A DNA stretch of 64,000 nucleotides from an uncultured Deferribacteraceae bacterium. Lineage in GTDB: Bacteria > Chrysiogenota > Deferribacteres > Deferribacterales > Mucispirillaceae. Below are positions 30,435 to 39,059 of the stretch, piece after piece; position 1 is the stretch's first letter; the number at the start of each line of letters is the position of its first letter. The notes beneath the pieces were generated by a model. The model worked only from the letters and a program-made list of their open reading frames with translations, ran no database searches and was not told the origin of the DNA. The position numbers and the translations under genes were made by a program. The stretch spans positions 1 to 64,000 of the forward strand of contig CAMQYS010000004.1 of assembly GCA_947039395.1 (NCBI GenBank), given 5' to 3'.

Positions 30435-30466
30435 CTCTCTTTTTTACATAAATATAAAAAAGAGAG
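30435..30466 (-). terminator. Rho-independent terminator after the ccoN-ccoO unit
   Basis: Perfect 11-bp stem CTCTCTTTTTT / AAAAAAGAGAG with a 10-base loop, downstream of the small anchor gene; the U-rich stem arm and following T-rich sequence fit a terminator. Confidence 0.7.
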
Positions 30467-30494
30467 CTTAATAATAACTAATTAAGATATAGTC

Positions 30495-30692
30495 TTAATT
30501 TAAATTTAATTTATCTAAAGACTCTTCAATCTCTTTATCTTGAGTCCATCCAGAAAATGCTGGCGTATATGCAAAAAAATAGTACACACCCCAAGCAATT
30601 AAACCAACAAATAAAACTACCCAAAGCAATGGAAGCTTATGCGCTGTATCCTTTCTAGATAGACTTTCTACGTTATCCTCTTCTATAGACAT
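30495..30692 (-). CDS. CcoP N-terminal-like membrane anchor peptide
   Basis: A 65-residue protein with one membrane segment (KLPLLWVVLFVGLIAWGVYYFF) followed by AYTPAFSGWTQ. This matches the single-helix N-terminal anchor of CcoP, which also has a P-x-W-W entry and a Y-P-x-x-x-x-W exit, but no heme domain follows. The ATG at 30690-30692 has GGAGG upstream; an in-frame extension to 30734 lies inside ccoO and is not used. A CcoQ identity is possible. It lies 19 bp after the ccoO stop. Confidence 0.7.
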   Translation of the reverse strand: MSIEEDNVESLSRKDTAHKLPLLWVVLFVGLIAWGVYYFFAYTPAFSGWTQDKEIEESLDKLNLN

Positions 30693-30711
30693 AAATATAC
30701 CTCCAGTAAAG

Positions 30712-31656
30712 TTATTTATTAATACCACTATCAACAGCAGAAATATCTGTGTTAGTAGTAGTCGCTACAGTTCTCTTCTTATTTGCAAGCTCTTTAGCAT
30801 ATAATACTAATTCCCATATTCTTCTCTTAGTCATAATACCGATGTGACTAGGCATTGTATAAGGGATACCGTTTGCTATACTAACAAATAAAGGCCCATC
30901 AATTACTGGATCAGGAATTACATCAGATAGTGGTGCAGCAATCTCTGTACCCTCTCCTTCTGTTCCATGACAACCAGCACAATTATCAACAAATGCTACT
31001 TTCGTTTCAGGAGAAACTGTAGACATCGGAGCCATCTTATCTTCATAATCAGAATACTCTACCTTAACATATAAATTGTCAGGTATATCCGCTCCTAATG
31101 ATTGTAAATAAGCAGTAAGTGCTTCAAGCTCAGTCGATCTAGCTACTAAGTCTATATCTTCTTGTGTATATGGATATTTTAGTGCTTTCATAGACTTTTC
31201 TGCATCTACTGCATTAGCAGGTCTGTCAAGAAATGCATATGAAGGCATATTGGTTTTAGGATAGAATTGTTTAGGATTTTTAAGATGTGCAATTTGCCAC
31301 TCATCAGAATATCTTCCACCGTTTCTACTTAAATCAGGACCAGTACGTTTTGAACCCCATAAAAATGGACGTTCATAAAACTCTTCACCTGCTTTTGTAT
31401 AATCACCATATCTAACAACATCTGCTGTTAAAGGACGAACCATCTGCGAATGACAATTAACACAACCTTCACGTTGATATATATTTCTACCTTCAAGTTC
31501 AATAGCTGTATACTCTTTTGTACTCTCAAGTTTTGGATGCATATCATCTCTTAACAAAGGCATCGCCATAGTAATTACTGTTCCAACTAGAACAACTACT
31601 GCCATAGTAATCACTAAAGGAATAATTTTACTATATATACTGTTATCTTTACTCAT
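30712..31656 (-). CDS. ccoO: CcoO cytochrome c subunit fused to a CcoP-type C-terminal heme domain
   Basis: A 314-residue c-type cytochrome of cbb3 oxidase. Residues 10-34 form the membrane anchor; the CcoO heme site is CVNCH (C65, C68, H69) with NMPSYAF (M137) as distal ligand. The CcoO core ends near residue 190 and is followed by a second class I cytochrome domain, CAGCH (C226, C229, H230) with GIPYTMPSH and ELVLYAKEL, which resembles the C-terminal domain of CcoP. It lies 13 bp after ccoN. There is no separate diheme CcoP in the window. Confidence 0.92.
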   Translation of the reverse strand: MSKDNSIYSKIIPLVITMAVVVLVGTVITMAMPLLRDDMHPKLESTKEYTAIELEGRNIYQREGCVNCHSQMVRPLTADVVRYGDYTKAGEEFYERPFLWGSKRTGPDLSRNGGRYSDEWQIAHLKNPKQFYPKTNMPSYAFLDRPANAVDAEKSMKALKYPYTQEDIDLVARSTELEALTAYLQSLGADIPDNLYVKVEYSDYEDKMAPMSTVSPETKVAFVDNCAGCHGTEGEGTEIAAPLSDVIPDPVIDGPLFVSIANGIPYTMPSHIGIMTKRRIWELVLYAKELANKKRTVATTTNTDISAVDSGINK

Positions 31657-31669
31657 TTTATCCCCCTCT

Positions 31670-33064
31670 CTATTTCGATGACATCTCTCTTTTACCTTTT
31701 ACAACCGTCATAATCAGAGTAAATAGGAAAAAGAGCATTCCAACAATAAATACTGCACCAGATATTGTTCTCATCTGCCAATATGGATAGTTACCAACTA
31801 AAGTTTCCATAAAAGTGTACATCAATGTTCCATCATCGTTGTAAGACTTCCACATTGCACCTTGACGAATACCTGTTATCCACATAGTGATAGAGAAAAC
31901 AACTTGACCTATCAATACTAACCAAAAGTGAGTATTAGCAAGTTTTTCACTATATATTGTTGTGTTATATATTTTAGTTACGATGTAATACATTGATGCT
32001 GTGGTAACTAATACCACCCAACCCATCGTTCCCATATGAACATGTCCTGGAACCCAATCTGTAAAGTGTATAAGCGAACTAATCGCTCTTAAACCTTGTG
32101 ATGGACCTTGTAATGTTTGAAGACCGTAAAATGTTATACCTAATATAAAAAACTTAGTTAGATATTGTGAATTCATTTTTGACCAATCAGGTTGAACAGT
32201 CATATAACCGTTGATAACTGATCCCCATGATGGAGCAACTAACACTATAGTAAATACAATACCTAATGTTTGTAACCAATCTGGAATTGGACTGTAAACT
32301 AAGTGGTGAGCTCCTGTCCATAAGTACATGAACACTAAAGACCAAAATGAAATTATTGATAATCTATGACTATAAATAGGCATATTTGTAGATTTAGGAA
32401 GAAAGTAGTAAAACATTGCTAATATAGGCGTTGTAAATAAGAAACCAACAGCATTGTGCCCATACCACCACTGAACATTTGCAGAGTTTAATCCGCTAAA
32501 TAAATGATAAGATTTTGTAAGAGTAGCTATTATTGCTAGGTTGTTAACTATATACAATATAGCAACTGCAACAACTGTAACTAATATATACCATAATGAT
32601 ACATACATATGCTTCTCTTTACGAGTTGCAACCGTTCCAATAACATTTATTGCAAATAAAACCCAAATAATAACAATACCTATATCTATAGGCCACTCAA
32701 ACTCAGCATATTCTAATGATTGAGTATAACCCATGAAAAGTGTTATAGTTCCTGCAAGTATTCCAATATTGAAAATAACAAGGTTAACCATTGCAAGTTT
32801 AGGAAATAGTAACGTTCTTTTTGTTAACTTAGTGATGATATAGTAAAATACACCCATCTCAGCACCGATACCTAACCCATATGCTAGAACATTTGTATGA
32901 ACCGTTCTTAATCTTCCAAAAGTAAAATACTCTCCAAAGTTAAAATCTGGATCCCACATCTGAATAGATATAAGAAGACCTATTAATAAACCTATTACTC
33001 CCCAAAACAATGATGAGTATATATAACCCATCACAATTTTCGAATCAATTGATATCTCTTTCAT
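31670..33064 (-). CDS. ccoN: cbb3-type cytochrome c oxidase catalytic subunit
   Basis: Heme-copper oxidase subunit I of 464 residues with 12 membrane segments. Heme b ligands are in GRLRTVHTN and VPGHVHMGTMGW; CuB ligands are in VQWWYGHNAVGF and WTGAHHLVYSPIPDW. The cbb3-specific cross-linked tyrosine is consistent with the SPIPDWLQTLG helix. It reduces oxygen to water and pumps protons, with high oxygen affinity. An AGGAGGGAGG site precedes the ATG, and a promoter is placed at 33189-33218. Confidence 0.96.
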   Translation of the reverse strand: MKEISIDSKIVMGYIYSSLFWGVIGLLIGLLISIQMWDPDFNFGEYFTFGRLRTVHTNVLAYGLGIGAEMGVFYYIITKLTKRTLLFPKLAMVNLVIFNIGILAGTITLFMGYTQSLEYAEFEWPIDIGIVIIWVLFAINVIGTVATRKEKHMYVSLWYILVTVVAVAILYIVNNLAIIATLTKSYHLFSGLNSANVQWWYGHNAVGFLFTTPILAMFYYFLPKSTNMPIYSHRLSIISFWSLVFMYLWTGAHHLVYSPIPDWLQTLGIVFTIVLVAPSWGSVINGYMTVQPDWSKMNSQYLTKFFILGITFYGLQTLQGPSQGLRAISSLIHFTDWVPGHVHMGTMGWVVLVTTASMYYIVTKIYNTTIYSEKLANTHFWLVLIGQVVFSITMWITGIRQGAMWKSYNDDGTLMYTFMETLVGNYPYWQMRTISGAVFIVGMLFFLFTLIMTVVKGKREMSSK

Positions 33065-33440
33065 AGCGACATTCCCCTCCCTCCTAAACTTAAATAATAT
33101 ATATTAGTGTTCAAAAAAAACCTTAACAAAATAATGGCTACTGAGAAAACCCCATAAAACAGATACTAAAATAGTCTTATTCCTTCATATTGTACACATA
33201 TTTATAGAAACAAGTCAATGATATATTTAAATATAAATAATGTTTTATCTCTTTTAACATCTTTATTTTATCTTTTAAAACAAATGAATAGTAATTTAAA
33301 TAAATACAGTTAATAACTAAGTTTTTTAGCTTATAATTTACAAGTTTTTTATTTAGTGTATAAACCTAAAAAGGTGTACTTTCCTTTATTTCAATATTTA
33401 CAATCATGAATTTTAAGGTCTACTTGATGAATATTAAACC
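33065..33440. other. Intergenic region with the ccoN promoter
   Basis: A 376-bp spacer without any credible gene. It holds the putative minus-strand promoter of ccoN; no FNR-type palindrome (TTGAT-N4-ATCAA) was seen. Confidence 0.5.
33189..33218 (-). promoter_or_regulatory. Sigma-70-type promoter for ccoN
   Basis: Minus strand TTGACT (33213-33218), 18-base spacer, TACAAT (33189-33194), about 125 bases before the ccoN ATG. Confidence 0.55.
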
Positions 33441-33731
33441 TTAAATCTTATGTCCATAAAAATATTTAGCACCTTTTTCAAATCTACCAGCAGAGATCAT
33501 TTTTACAAACTCTTTAGTTTTTTCGATTAATATATCATCAACCATATCATTGTATTTAATCGGAGCATATAAACCTGTATTAATAGATAAAATCTCTGTA
33601 AGATCGCTATTTAAAAACGGCTTACTCTCGGTTTTTACTCTCATCATATCATCTATTAACTCATTTGCGATATCATTTAGAAAGACTTCTTCTCCATCAT
33701 AATAATATTTATCTAAATCATTTTCTTCCAT
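33441..33731 (-). CDS. Hypothetical protein
   Basis: A 96-residue acidic protein, apparently soluble and helical, with no signal sequence or membrane segment. I recognise no family. It lies 19 bp downstream of the broken gene at 33751-34197 in the same orientation, so the two formed one small accessory unit. The ATG is preceded by an AT-rich stretch with no strong ribosome-binding site. Confidence 0.55.
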   Translation of the reverse strand: MEENDLDKYYYDGEEVFLNDIANELIDDMMRVKTESKPFLNSDLTEILSINTGLYAPIKYNDMVDDILIEKTKEFVKMISAGRFEKGAKYFYGHKI

Positions 33732-33750
33732 AAATTATTACACTCTTCAC

Positions 33751-34197
33751 TTACTTCTTCTGCGGTTCTCCCTCTCTTATATCTTCATCATCTAAAATAC
33801 AACCGATATAGAAAGCTATACTTTCTCCAGCATCTGTCCCTTCAATATCTTCATAGAGATCACATAAGCAAAGAGCTATATTTAAAGAAAGTGATAGATA
33901 GTAGAAGTACCACTCCGATGAAATATCCTCTTGATCAACAAGTGTGAGAACATCTCCAATGAAAGCAACTTGTTCATTGCTTGCAACCGATAAAAATAGT
34001 TTTCTACAAAAATCAACAGTTGTCTCATAATTACTTTTTTCCATTATCTTTAAAATCTCTAATATATTCTCAAAATTTCCACCTTGATACTCACATAATA
34101 TTTTAATTAAATGTCCAACTTCAGTATCTTGATCTGCGTAAGATTAAGTATTCGTTTTCTCTCCAAACCAATTACTTTCTAATAATTTTTCTAACAC
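33751..34197 (-). pseudogene. Small acidic protein gene interrupted by an in-frame TAA
   Basis: A reading frame that starts at GTG 34195-34197, behind AAGAGG, encodes LEKLLESNWFGEKTNT, meets TAA at 34144-34146, then continues open in the same frame for about 130 codons to 33751. The open frame passes through the ATG at 34042-34044, which lacks a ribosome-binding site. The encoded chain is acidic and helical, with a hydrophobic centre (YFYYLSLSLNIALCLCDL). The layout suggests a recent nonsense mutation in a roughly 148-residue gene. A truncated 97-residue product from the internal ATG is possible. Function unknown; size and context would suit an immunity or antitoxin-type protein, but that is speculation. 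Confidence 0.6.
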
Positions 34198-34262
34198 AAA
34201 TACACCTCTTATAATTTATTTAAGGAAACCGATTTGAATGACAACATATTTACCAAGCATTA

Positions 34263-35027
34263 TCAACCCTCTGTTATAAACTCTAAAAACTTTTTATGAA
34301 GAGTACTATTTGCGACTATGATCGAGTTTCTTTTAAGATATTGATCACTACCATTAATATCACTTATATGTCCACCAGCTTCTGTTACGATAATCGCACC
34401 TGCTGCTATATCCCAAGGTTTAACTGCTCCCTCATAATATAGATCTAGTGAGCCTTTAGCAACGTAACAGGTATCAAGTGCTGATGATCCTGATCTGCGA
34501 GCATCTTGAGATTTATTAAGCAATTTTTCAAACTTTTTAACAACGGTTGGTAGAGTACTTTTATCGTACGGAAATCCTGTTGCAAATAATGAGTGAGATA
34601 GATCATCTTCTTTAGATACAGATATCGCCGTGCCATTACAATATGCACCAGAACCTTGTTGTGCATAAAACATCTCTTTTAATATAGGGTTATACACAAC
34701 ACCGATATCCCCTAATGAGTTTGTATATATCCCTATTGATACTGCTACAAACGGATATGAATGAACAAAATTTGTTGTACCGTCAATCGGATCTATATAG
34801 ATAATATTAGGTGCTTGATTAGATGTATCGGTTGTAGACTCTTCACCCATTATCTGATAGCTAGGATACAGTTTACTAATTCTATCTACAACAAAATCTT
34901 CAACCATAACATCGTACTCTGTTACAAGATCTGATGCACCTTTATATTTTACTTCCTTATTTTTATAAAACCCTTCAAGAATAATTTTTCCTGCTTCTTC
35001 TGCAATCTCTATCACTTTGTTTAACAT
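34263..35027 (-). CDS. Inositol-monophosphatase family protein (SuhB-like)
   Basis: A 254-residue Mg-dependent, lithium-sensitive phosphatase-fold protein. Metal-binding motifs are GEEST, YIDPIDGTTNFVHSYPFVAVSIG and the C-terminal KPWDIAAGAIIVTEAGG. Substrates in this family include inositol-1-phosphate, fructose-1,6-bisphosphate, NADP and PAP; sequence alone does not choose among them. It stands alone on the minus strand, divergent from zapE across a 270-bp spacer. Confidence 0.9.
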   Translation of the reverse strand: MLNKVIEIAEEAGKIILEGFYKNKEVKYKGASDLVTEYDVMVEDFVVDRISKLYPSYQIMGEESTTDTSNQAPNIIYIDPIDGTTNFVHSYPFVAVSIGIYTNSLGDIGVVYNPILKEMFYAQQGSGAYCNGTAISVSKEDDLSHSLFATGFPYDKSTLPTVVKKFEKLLNKSQDARRSGSSALDTCYVAKGSLDLYYEGAVKPWDIAAGAIIVTEAGGHISDINGSDQYLKRNSIIVANSTLHKKFLEFITEG

Positions 35028-35297
35028 CTATAATCCTCTTAGTAAGTATAATATAATTTATAATCAATTACAGAGTAGCATATTAATAATTATCTATCAA
35101 CTTACTTGACTTTATATTAACAAATATCTGATACATAACTATGAAACTAATTACCTTTCTTATGTACAAAAACGCTATAAGTTATATTAATACCATAAAC
35201 GTATTAATAACTAGTTATTTATATCGTAATAGTATATAATCATGTAGGTTTAATAATTGAACTTAGAATATATAACCTTGAGGATATTTGTAATTAT

Positions 35298-36365
35298 ATG
35301 GAAAATAAAAAAAATATAGATTTAATAAAACTCAATTATGATATACCTGTAATAGAGTGCTTTTCAAAACTTGTACCTCACCCTAAATTTACAGGTTGTA
35401 CATTTGATAACTATAAAGAAGATATGAATTATCCATCACAGTTATATCTTAAAAATAAGTTAAAAGAGATACCTGTTAATAATAGTAAGAAGAAACCTTT
35501 TTCAATCAAAAAAATCTTTAGTGGTAAAAAAGAGGTAACAGAAAATATCTATATCGATGGAACTTACGGTATCGGTAAGACACATCTACTCTCTGCATTA
35601 TTTCATTTCTTTGATGATAGTAAAGCGTTTCTATCTTTTCTTGAATTAACTTATTTTATAAACTATTACGGACTTGACAAAACGATTGAAGAGTTTAAAA
35701 AAGTTAAACTTCTTCTTCTTGATGAGTTCGATCTTGATGATCCTGCAACAACAAGAATGATGGCAAGGTTTATATCTGAAGTAAACAAATATACAACGAT
35801 CGTTACAACATCAAATAGATTACCTAAAGAGTTAGGTGGAACAAACTTTGATACAGGGGCGTTCGCAAGAGAGTTAGGTATAATTGCAGACTCCTTTACA
35901 ACAATAGTCGTTGAAGGAGAGTCTTTTAGGATAAAATTAGGTAAATGGCAAGCTAGTTACTCTGATAATAACTTTAACGATGTATATAACAATTTCCAAA
36001 CTGGTTCAATCACAGATGAAGTTGGCTCAATCATAAGTAAGATTGATTATACTATAAGTAAGATTGATTATAACTCGCTAAATAAAATATTACAATCTAA
36101 TCACCCTTTTAAATTTTTTGTAATACCTAACAATGTATCTGTAATATTTATAGAGAATTTTGATGGATTTACAAAATTAAATGATGCGTTAAGATTTTCT
36201 GTTTTTGTTGATCATTGTTACTACTACGACACAAAACTATTTTTCAATAAAGAGATGGATAGACAAACTTTATTCCCTAAAGAGATTATGGAGACAACTT
36301 TTGAAAGACAATTTTTAAGATGTTTATCTAGACTTGATGAAATAGCAATATTTTTTAAAGGATAA
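35298..36365 (+). CDS. zapE: ZapE/AFG1-like ATPase
   Basis: A 355-residue P-loop ATPase of the ZapE/AFG1 group, associated in other bacteria with Z-ring constriction. The N-terminal region CTFDNYKEDMNYPSQLYLK is the family entry; Walker A is DGTYGIGKTHLLSALFHFF, Walker B LLLLDEFDLDDPATTRMMARF, and the sensor-like TTSNRLPKELGGTNFDT follows. The C-terminal 120 residues are more variable and include a duplicated IISKIDY / TISKIDY segment. The Walker A form is closer to the actinobacterial/epsilon type than to E. coli ZapE. A tandem repeat begins about 45 bp after the stop. Confidence 0.82.
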   Translation: MENKKNIDLIKLNYDIPVIECFSKLVPHPKFTGCTFDNYKEDMNYPSQLYLKNKLKEIPVNNSKKKPFSIKKIFSGKKEVTENIYIDGTYGIGKTHLLSALFHFFDDSKAFLSFLELTYFINYYGLDKTIEEFKKVKLLLLDEFDLDDPATTRMMARFISEVNKYTTIVTTSNRLPKELGGTNFDTGAFARELGIIADSFTTIVVEGESFRIKLGKWQASYSDNNFNDVYNNFQTGSITDEVGSIISKIDYTISKIDYNSLNKILQSNHPFKFFVIPNNVSVIFIENFDGFTKLNDALRFSVFVDHCYYYDTKLFFNKEMDRQTLFPKEIMETTFERQFLRCLSRLDEIAIFFKG

Positions 36366-36407
36366 AATTAATTTAGATTGTTCTAGTTAACTTGTCTGTA
36401 AATAGGA

Positions 36408-36610
36408 ATAAAACTTTATCTAGTTTATTTTGTGCTATTATTAAGTTAAATATAAAAACTTTATCTAGTTTATTTTGTGCTATTATTAAGTTAAATATAA
36501 AAACTTTATCTAGTTTATTTTATGCTATTATTAAGTTAAATATAAAAACTTTATCTAGTTTATTTTATGCTATTATTAAGTTAAATATAAAACTTTATCT
36601 AGTTTATTTT
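36408..36610. repeat. 45-bp tandem repeat, about 4.5 copies
   Basis: Copies aligned on CTTTATCTAGTTTATTTT occur at 36414, 36459, 36504, 36549 and 36593, a 45-base period except for one lost A in the last. Units differ at one base (tgtgct/tatgct). The array lies between the convergent ends of zapE and the DUF2461 gene and touches the stop codon of the latter. Because 45 is a multiple of three, it stays open in frame, but I do not regard this as a gene. Confidence 0.93.
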
Positions 36611-37293
36611 TAAACAGTTACTGGGATAAATTTATAACCCTCTAACGCACTTTTAAGAAAATTATTGAACGGAATCATTAACGTATATTTCTCTACAATT
36701 TCATCTACTAACAATTTTATATTATTAAGTCTACTACTCTCTATACCTGTTTCTATATACCAACTTTTATATTTTAAATATTCACTAAAATCCTCATCCT
36801 TAATATATCCCTTAGGAACATTTACTAACTTTACACCTTTAAAATCAAATAACGATAAAAAGTTTGGATCATTAACAATATCTAAAAACTCTTCATTGTT
36901 TATTGTTATATATTCTCGTACTTTTTTAGTAGCCTCTTTAAAATAGTGATTATATAAGCCTCCATCAATTGAAATCTTATAAGGTGATATAGATAAATAA
37001 TATCCTATTGTAACATCTTTACTATCATCGTACGATATATACGATCGCAAGTTTGTATGGTACGGAGTTTTATCTTTACTAAATCTCATATTTCTATTAA
37101 TTCTAAAAAGCGTATCTTTAGCATTTATATCAACTATTGAGGGATCAACTACGATTAGTTTATCTATAATCAATTGAACAATATTTTGAAACTCTTGCTT
37201 AACTTCAAGATACCATTTTTTATTTTTATGCATCCATACTACACTATTATTACTACTTAACTCATTTAAAAATTTTATTATATTATTTTTCAT
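36610..37293 (-). CDS. DUF2461 family protein
   Basis: A 227-residue protein matching the DUF2461 (TIGR02453) family: N-terminal FLNELSSNNSVVWMHKNKKWYLEVKQEF, central DTLFRINRNMRFSKDKTPYHTNLRSYIS and IDGGLYNHYF. Members are widespread small soluble proteins without assigned function. The stop codon coincides with the end of the 45-bp repeat array, so the last few residues could have been changed by repeat growth. The gene is isolated, with a terminator of the upstream CoA-transferase gene 37 bp before its start. Confidence 0.85.
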   Translation of the reverse strand: MKNNIIKFLNELSSNNSVVWMHKNKKWYLEVKQEFQNIVQLIIDKLIVVDPSIVDINAKDTLFRINRNMRFSKDKTPYHTNLRSYISYDDSKDVTIGYYLSISPYKISIDGGLYNHYFKEATKKVREYITINNEEFLDIVNDPNFLSLFDFKGVKLVNVPKGYIKDEDFSEYLKYKSWYIETGIESSRLNNIKLLVDEIVEKYTLMIPFNNFLKSALEGYKFIPVTV

Positions 37294-37321
37294 CTTACTA
37301 TTATTACAACTACCTTACATA

Positions 37322-37353
37322 AATTAAAATGGAGTAGCAATTACGCTACTCCA
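37322..37353 (-). terminator. Rho-independent terminator after the CoA-transferase gene
   Basis: Perfect 9-bp stem TGGAGTAGC / GCTACTCCA with a 6-base loop; the minus-strand read ends in TTTTAATTT. Confidence 0.8.
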
Positions 37354-37401
37354 CTTATCAACTATAAATTTTAAATTTATTTTTTATACTATAACTACTT
37401 C

Positions 37402-38961
37402 TTACTTCTTCCAAAATCTCATTGTGCCGTTATCTTCTAATGAGTTATGCATAGCAAACGACTCTTTTAAGATTTGAGGCTCATGAGCAGATTTAGTTTT
37501 TGCAGTAGCTCTTTCTAAATAATCAAACAGATAATCTTTATACTCTGGATGAGCACATTTAGTAATTATCTCCTTAGCTCTATCTTTTGGAGCTAAACCT
37601 CGAACATCTGCTAAACCTTGCTCTGTAACTAAAACATCAAGATCGTGTTCAGTATGATCAACATGTGGTACTTGAGTAACAACAGAAGATATACCAAACT
37701 CATCAGTTTTAGAAGCTCTAAATGATGGAGCATGCATTATAGATAGATAAGCATTTCTACAGAAATCACCCGATCCACCGATACCGTTAATCATCTTAAC
37801 GCCACCTGCAAGAGATGAGTTCACATGAGCATACATATCAAACTCAACAGGAGTGTTCATAGATATAACACCTAACCTTCTAACAACCTCAGGGTGATTA
37901 GAAACACTCATCTGTCTTAAGACTACTCTCTCTTTATAGTAATCATATTTGCTCCACCACTGCTCAAACGCTTCGTTCGATAATGATAGTGATGTAGCAC
38001 TTATATATTCACATTTACCAGAATCCATAAACGGTATAAACGCATCTTGTAAAACTTCAGTATAAACTGTTAATTTATCAAAAGGAGAAGTTGTTAACCC
38101 CATTACAACAGCATTAGCGATTGATCCTACTCCTGATTGTAATGGTAAAAGATTTTTAGGTAATCTACCAGCTTTCACTTCAAACTGTAAGAAATCAATA
38201 ATATGTTGAGCGATAGCAACTGATGCATCATCAGCTCCCCTTACAGCTCTACCGTTATCAGGCTTAGTAGATTCGATAATAGCGATGATTTTACTCTTAT
38301 CTGTTGGAACATATGTTGTACCAACTCTATCTCTTACATCAATTATCGGTATAGGTTTTTTGTATGGTGGAATACCAGACATCCATATGTCATGCATACC
38401 TTCAAACGATGGTAGATGAGTATTTATTTCAACTATTATTTTTTCTGCTTTTTCTATAATTTCTGGTGATGCTCCAACTGATCCTGCAAGAACGATATTA
38501 CCATTCTCATCAATAGCAGATGCTTCAATTATAGCGTAATCAAGTTTTTCACCCTCTCCTTTTGTATAAAATCCATAAAGAAGATCTTGACTAAACATAG
38601 AGAGATGTTTATCACCCATTTTAACTTGTCCAGAGTTGATAGCTTTTTTCATTGATGAAGATGTTTGATACGGCCATCTTTTATTGATCATACCTAGATC
38701 AGTCCATCTGTCTTCAATTTCAGCGCCGATTGATGCGCCTGTAAAAAAATTAAATACCCATTTTCCTTGCAGATTATTCTTTTCAACATGATCAGCAAGG
38801 TCGGCAGTTAATGTTTTAGGATACCCAACAGGAGTAAATCCTGATAGTCCCAAATTTAACATTCTTTTTTCTGTTTCAGCAAACAAAGGAATTACTTTAT
38901 CGGTCGTTGTTACTTTTGATAGAAGACTCTTATCTCGTATTCTTTTCTCTAATTCTGACAT
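37402..38961 (-). CDS. Succinyl-CoA:acetate CoA-transferase (acetyl-CoA hydrolase family)
   Basis: A 519-residue class I CoA-transferase that most likely moves CoA between succinyl-CoA and acetate. Signatures are FTGASIGAEIEDRW, VGSIANAVV, VYTEVLQDAF with the likely catalytic glutamate, and the C-terminal VKMINGIGGSGDFCRNAYLS and VTEQGLADVRGLAPKDRA. In organisms without succinyl-CoA synthetase it closes a modified TCA cycle and disposes of acetate. It is monocistronic, with its own terminator. AGGAG precedes the ATG. Confidence 0.88.
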   Translation of the reverse strand: MSELEKRIRDKSLLSKVTTTDKVIPLFAETEKRMLNLGLSGFTPVGYPKTLTADLADHVEKNNLQGKWVFNFFTGASIGAEIEDRWTDLGMINKRWPYQTSSSMKKAINSGQVKMGDKHLSMFSQDLLYGFYTKGEGEKLDYAIIEASAIDENGNIVLAGSVGASPEIIEKAEKIIVEINTHLPSFEGMHDIWMSGIPPYKKPIPIIDVRDRVGTTYVPTDKSKIIAIIESTKPDNGRAVRGADDASVAIAQHIIDFLQFEVKAGRLPKNLLPLQSGVGSIANAVVMGLTTSPFDKLTVYTEVLQDAFIPFMDSGKCEYISATSLSLSNEAFEQWWSKYDYYKERVVLRQMSVSNHPEVVRRLGVISMNTPVEFDMYAHVNSSLAGGVKMINGIGGSGDFCRNAYLSIMHAPSFRASKTDEFGISSVVTQVPHVDHTEHDLDVLVTEQGLADVRGLAPKDRAKEIITKCAHPEYKDYLFDYLERATAKTKSAHEPQILKESFAMHNSLEDNGTMRFWKK

Positions 38962-39059
38962 ATATACTCCTCCCGTAAAACATAGATATATATTATTTTT
39001 TTAACTATAAGACTATTTTTACCTTATTTTCAAAGTATTTACAAGTCTTATTATATAAA

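Noticed and set aside
36392-36613. Open frame encoding a repeated TLSSLFxAIIKLNIK peptide
   Set aside because: It is the translation of the 45-bp non-coding repeat, has no ribosome-binding site and overlaps the DUF2461 stop; repeat structure alone explains the openness.
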